From contig JAOZHM010000112.1 in assembly GCA_026014845.1 (NCBI GenBank), positions 1 through 9,223 of the forward strand: a DNA stretch of 9,223 nucleotides. The letters run 5' to 3'. The notes beneath the pieces were generated by a model that ran no database searches, was not told the origin of the DNA, and saw only the letters and a list, made by a program, of their open reading frames with translations. This document shows positions 6,558 to 9,223 of this stretch, piece after piece. The position numbers and the translations under genes were made by a program. The stretch is from Candidatus Bathyarchaeota archaeon (GTDB lineage: Archaea > Thermoproteota > Bathyarchaeia > Bathyarchaeales > Bathycorpusculaceae). Position 1 is the stretch's first letter. The number at the start of each line of letters is the position of its first letter.

Positions 6558-7934
6558 ATGTTTAGCCTTGAGAAGATGAAAGGCAAAGTTCCGGTAGCAA
6601 TTACTATTGCCGGAAGCGATTCTGGAGGAGGAGCCGGAATCCAAGCAGACCTCAAAACCTTTGCAGCTTTGGGTGTTCACGGCACAACAGCAATCACTTC
6701 TGTCACAGCTCAAAACACTTGTTCAGTTAGGGCTGTTGAAGACTTGAAACCTGAAATGATTCGAGAACAAATTAAGGCAGTGGCTGAGGACATAGGCATT
6801 GACGCTGGAAAAACTGGAATGCTTCACACAGAAGAAATAATCAAAACTGTTTCTTCAGAAGTTTCAAAATACAAGTTTCCACTGGTTGTCGACCCCGTTA
6901 TGATTGCCAAGTCTGGGGCACCCCTCTTGAAAACTGAAGCTATGGATGCTCTGGAAAAATATCTGTTACCAAAAGCCACGGTTATAACACCTAACAAGTT
7001 TGAGGCTGAGAAACTCGCTGATATGGAAATCAAAAATTTAAGAGATGCAGAGATCGCAGCTGAGAAAATCTCTGAAATGGGACCAAAAGCCGTTGTAATT
7101 AAGGGCGGACATCTAGAAGGAAGCGAGGCAATTGACCTCCTTTACTATAAGGACGAGTTCAAAACGTTTAGCGCTCCAAGACTTGACGTGAAAACTACAC
7201 ATGGAACTGGTTGCAGTTTTTCAGCAGCCATAACAGCTGAACTCGCCAAGAAAACAGAACTACCAGTGGCTGTTGAAAAGGCTAAGAAAATTGTGATTTT
7301 AGGTATAAAGTTTGGATTAAAAATCGGAAAAGGGTATGGTCCAGTAAATCCAATGGCTCATCTTTACCGTGAATCTTCAAGATACAGTGTTTTGATGAAT
7401 TTGGAAAAAGCTAAGACTTTACTTGAGGCAACCCCTGAAGTTGCGATGATTGTGCCAGAAGTTGGCATGAACATTGCCATGGCAATCCGTTACGCAGAAG
7501 GCGTTGATGACGTGGCTGCGATAGAGGGCAGAATCGTAAAAACATCCGAGGGTGCTAGGGCTGTTGGCAACCCAAGATTTGGATGTTCTTCACACTTGGC
7601 CAGATACATACTTGAAATCATCAAGTACGACGAAAGCAAAAGGGCTGCGATTAACCTGAAATTTTCAGACAATATTCTTGAAACCCTGAAGGAGTTGGGT
7701 GTGACTATGTCCTTCTACGACCGGAGAAAGGAGCCTGAAGAAATCAGAAAAGTTGATGGAATGACTGTCCCATGGGGTGTGAGGCAAGCCGTCAACAGAA
7801 TCGGAAAGGTTCCAGATGTAATTTATCATGGAGGAGACGTTGGTAAAGAGCCTATGATAGTTATTTTAGGTCAGCAAGCCTACGATTTAGCGAAACAAAC
7901 AGCACAGCTTGCGAGGGAAATTGGAAAAAGATGA
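6558..7934 (+). CDS. thiDN: ThiD-ThiN fusion: HMP/HMP-P kinase and thiamine-phosphate synthase
   Basis: Bifunctional protein of 458 residues. The N-terminal ribokinase-fold ThiD domain (about 10-262) phosphorylates HMP and HMP-P to HMP diphosphate: substrate loop AGSDSGGGAGIQADLKTF (18-35), VVDPVMIAKSG, VVIKGGH, and the anion-hole motif HGTGCSFSAAI with Cys219. The C-terminal ThiN domain (about 275-455) condenses HMP-PP with thiazole phosphate to thiamine phosphate, replacing ThiE, as in many archaea. ThiN features seen: VPEVGMNIAMA, NPRFGCSSHLARYIL and DVIYHGGDVGKEPMI; R325 and H346 have the same 21-residue spacing as the Arg/His pair I recall as important in Pyrobaculum ThiDN. ATG at 6558 has GAGG 7 bases upstream. 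The stop overlaps the thiW start (ATGA), so translation is probably coupled. Confidence 0.96.
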   Translation: MFSLEKMKGKVPVAITIAGSDSGGGAGIQADLKTFAALGVHGTTAITSVTAQNTCSVRAVEDLKPEMIREQIKAVAEDIGIDAGKTGMLHTEEIIKTVSSEVSKYKFPLVVDPVMIAKSGAPLLKTEAMDALEKYLLPKATVITPNKFEAEKLADMEIKNLRDAEIAAEKISEMGPKAVVIKGGHLEGSEAIDLLYYKDEFKTFSAPRLDVKTTHGTGCSFSAAITAELAKKTELPVAVEKAKKIVILGIKFGLKIGKGYGPVNPMAHLYRESSRYSVLMNLEKAKTLLEATPEVAMIVPEVGMNIAMAIRYAEGVDDVAAIEGRIVKTSEGARAVGNPRFGCSSHLARYILEIIKYDESKRAAINLKFSDNILETLKELGVTMSFYDRRKEPEEIRKVDGMTVPWGVRQAVNRIGKVPDVIYHGGDVGKEPMIVILGQQAYDLAKQTAQLAREIGKR

Positions 7935-8503
7935 TAACGAGAGTTGTGTACGTCAAAAAGTTGGCTATAGCCATTGTTTTCTCAGCCTTGGGAGTAATCT
8001 TGGCATCTGGTACTTGGTTTGAATTCCTAGGAACAAAGGCATATCCCGGACAACATATGATCAACGCAATTTTAGGGGTGCTTCTAGGCCCTCTCTGGAC
8101 GGCCGTTGCAGCGATCTTCATAGGAATAATAAGAAACGCGTTGGGTATGGGTACTCTCTATGCATTTCCTGGCGGAATACCAGGAGGAATAGTTGTGGGT
8201 GTTGTGTACTCAATTCTTAAACGCCTTAAAGTTAGTGAAAAAACACGCTTGGCCTCAGCGCTTTCAGAACCTATAGGCACACTATTGATAGGTGTTCCAC
8301 TTTCACTTCTTATTTTTGCTCCATGGTTAGGCACTGAAAAGATTCTGAGTTCAATAAGCAGAGAAGGATTCATTTTTGCTTTCTTAATTTTAGGAGCTGG
8401 CTGGGGTTTAAGCTGTGTTCCAGGAAGTATCATAGGATTCATCATCCTCTTAATCCTAAACAGAGCTGGGATAAACAGGGAGACTTTGTTTGGAGAAAAA
8501 TAA
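7931..8503 (+). CDS. thiW: ThiW, ECF-transporter substrate-binding (S) component
   Basis: A hydrophobic 190-residue membrane protein with about five or six helices (roughly 9-29, 43-68, 76-96, 108-131, and 146-176 as one or two). The ThiW signature is strong: YPGQHMINAILGVLLGP (39-54), then IIRNALGMGTLYAFPGGIPGG (66-86) and ALSEPIGTLLIG (110-120). ThiW proteins are S components of energy-coupling-factor importers, predicted from genomic context to carry thiamine precursors, usually assigned to the thiazole. It would need EcfA/A'/T subunits encoded elsewhere, none being in this window. ATG at 7931 overlaps the thiDN stop by 4 bases. Its place in a TPP-riboswitch operon that lacks thiazole-synthesis genes supports a precursor-uptake role. 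Substrate identity is inference. Confidence 0.9.
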   Translation: MITRVVYVKKLAIAIVFSALGVILASGTWFEFLGTKAYPGQHMINAILGVLLGPLWTAVAAIFIGIIRNALGMGTLYAFPGGIPGGIVVGVVYSILKRLKVSEKTRLASALSEPIGTLLIGVPLSLLIFAPWLGTEKILSSISREGFIFAFLILGAGWGLSCVPGSIIGFIILLILNRAGINRETLFGEK

Positions 8504-9065
8504 AAACAAAATGCAATTGAAAGGTAAAGAAATTCTTGGTAAGAAAGTGTTAATATTGGGCGAGGCTGGTTCAGGAAAAACTAAGCTGGCAGCCCAACTA
8601 CTCAGAGAATTAATGATGCTGGTGAATCCTGAGGAAATAACTGTTATTGATTTGGCTCCTCAAAGAGTCGGTGAAATCGGTGGAAAATTAACGGATTACG
8701 TTAGCATAACTGGTGGTGTTAAATATTTTTCACCAAAAAATGTTTACACACCCAGATTATCTGGCACCTCACCCAAACAAGTGCTGCATTATGCGGAATT
8801 GAACAGAAAAAACATGGAATCACTACTTAACAGGTTCAATCGAAATATCACAGAAGTGCTTGTCTTGAATGATGTTACCCTCTATCTTCATTCGGGCAAA
8901 CTAGAAACCGTTTTAGAATGCGTAAGATTGGCTAACACTTTTTTAGCTACGGCATATTATGGCTCGAAACTTGCCGAGGATTTAGGAACTGGGATAAGCT
9001 CAAGAGAAAAGCAATTGACTGACAAACTAGCTACTTCCATGGATTTGACTCTCAAAATCAATTAA
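8490..9065 (+). CDS. P-loop NTPase of unknown function, coupled to thiW
   Basis: I recognise the fold but not a function. The 191-residue soluble protein has a Walker A motif GEAGSGKT (24-31), a second strand ITVIDLAP (50-57), and a Walker B-like strand EVLVLNDVT (122-130) where Asp128 could bind Mg2+. Other notable segments are GEIGGKL (61-67), YFSPKNVYTPRLSG (79-92), TAYYGSKLAEDLGTGIS (154-170) and a short charged C-terminus. No transmembrane or secretion signal. It lacks the ABC signature (LSGGQ), Q-loop and H-loop, so it is not an EcfA subunit despite following an ECF S component. The TTG start at 8490 overlaps thiW by 14 bases and has GGGAG 7 bases upstream; an alternative ATG at 8511 would give a protein seven residues shorter, with GGAG 15 bases upstream. 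Likely last gene of the thi operon. Confidence 0.85.
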   Translation: MEKNKNKMQLKGKEILGKKVLILGEAGSGKTKLAAQLLRELMMLVNPEEITVIDLAPQRVGEIGGKLTDYVSITGGVKYFSPKNVYTPRLSGTSPKQVLHYAELNRKNMESLLNRFNRNITEVLVLNDVTLYLHSGKLETVLECVRLANTFLATAYYGSKLAEDLGTGISSREKQLTDKLATSMDLTLKIN

Positions 9066-9113
9066 CTTTCTAAAAGAAAGCAAAAAAATTGTCAGCATTC
9101 ACAACTACTTTTT
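9066..9113. terminator. Overlapping convergent terminator region
   Basis: Between and around the two convergent stops lie a perfect small hairpin CTTTC-TAAAA-GAAAG (9066-9080), a run of seven A (9082-9088, which is T7 on the minus strand, just past the ATP-grasp stop) and T5 on the plus strand (9109-9113, past the P-loop stop and inside the other gene's end). Archaeal transcription stops at T-tracts, so each run could end its own strand. Confidence 0.4.
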
Positions 9114-9223
9114 CAATTCTGAAAGGATGAAACTTACGATTTCGTCGGCAATATTAAAATTTGTAACTGACTGCAGACCTTTCCATCCCGGTTGACTGTT
9201 AACCTCAACAAAAAGAGGCCCTC
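9105..9223 (-). CDS. RimK/LysX-type ATP-grasp ligase, C-terminal end only
   Basis: Only the last 38 codons are present; the gene continues past the right edge. The minus-strand frame ending at the TAG in 9105-9107 reads VEVNSQPGWKGLQSVT and then NFNIADEIVSFILSEL. This matches the ATP-grasp C-terminus of RimK, LysX and relatives: the Glu and Asn of EVN bind the Mg2+ ions, PGW.GL..V follows, and the closing helix NIAxxIV is typical. Members join an amino acid, often glutamate, to a carboxylate on a protein, cofactor or carrier using ATP. The tail alone cannot separate RimK, LysX/ArgX, MptN or CofF. It is convergent with the thiamine operon and so not part of it. Confidence 0.85.
   Translation of the reverse strand, partial: GPLFVEVNSQPGWKGLQSVTNFNIADEIVSFILSELKK

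Noticed and set aside
8757..8880. LSGTSPKQV followed by EVLVLNDVT in the P-loop protein, resembling an ABC signature plus Walker B of an EcfA subunit beside the ECF S component ThiW.
   Set aside because: The signature is LSGTS, not LSGGQ, the catalytic Glu after Walker B is missing, there is no Q-loop or H-loop, and the protein is shorter than ABC ATPases.
1..9223. CRISPR array, insertion sequence, integrase or attachment site.
   Set aside because: No regularly spaced direct repeats, transposase-like proteins or terminal inverted repeats were seen on either strand.

Overview
The window reads as a mesophilic-looking archaeon, possibly of the Bathyarchaeia or a related TACK lineage (that placement is a guess). 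Evidence for archaea: thiamine phosphate is made by a ThiN domain fused to ThiD rather than by ThiE, the valyl-tRNA synthetase is of archaeal type, thiC has a full GAGGTGAT Shine-Dalgarno matching an archaeal 16S tail, and the intergenic regions carry TATA-like boxes. Genes are tightly packed; no stretch above 300 bases lacks a gene.

Layout. 1-1586 (+): the 3' part of a class V aminotransferase (cut by the window edge), then, 6 bases later, a two-domain GNAT acetyltransferase. 1587-1720 is a convergent gap with no gene. 1721-4971 (-): valS, followed 19 bases later by an L-aspartate dehydrogenase (nadX) gene whose frame is broken at a (CG)5 tract; restoring the frame requires removal of 7 bases. 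4972-5222 is a divergent control region holding an AT-rich promoter core, nested inverted repeats and a TPP riboswitch. 5223-9065 (+): thiC, thiDN, thiW and an unidentified P-loop NTPase, closely spaced or overlapping, a likely single operon under the riboswitch. 9105-9223 (-): the last 38 codons of a RimK/LysX-type ATP-grasp ligase, convergent with the operon.

How they work together. ThiC makes hydroxymethylpyrimidine phosphate from AIR, the ThiD half of ThiDN phosphorylates it to the diphosphate, and the ThiN half joins it to thiazole phosphate to give thiamine phosphate. ThiW, an ECF-type S component, probably imports a thiamine precursor, most likely the thiazole, whose synthesis is not encoded here. 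TPP binding to the leader RNA would shut the operon down. The P-loop gene overlaps thiW and is the least understood member.

Most notable points: a TPP riboswitch in an archaeal genome in front of thiC with an atypical junction insertion; the CG-tract frameshift in nadX; the SMHKS variant of the KMSKS loop in ValS; and the unknown P-loop protein coupled to thiW.
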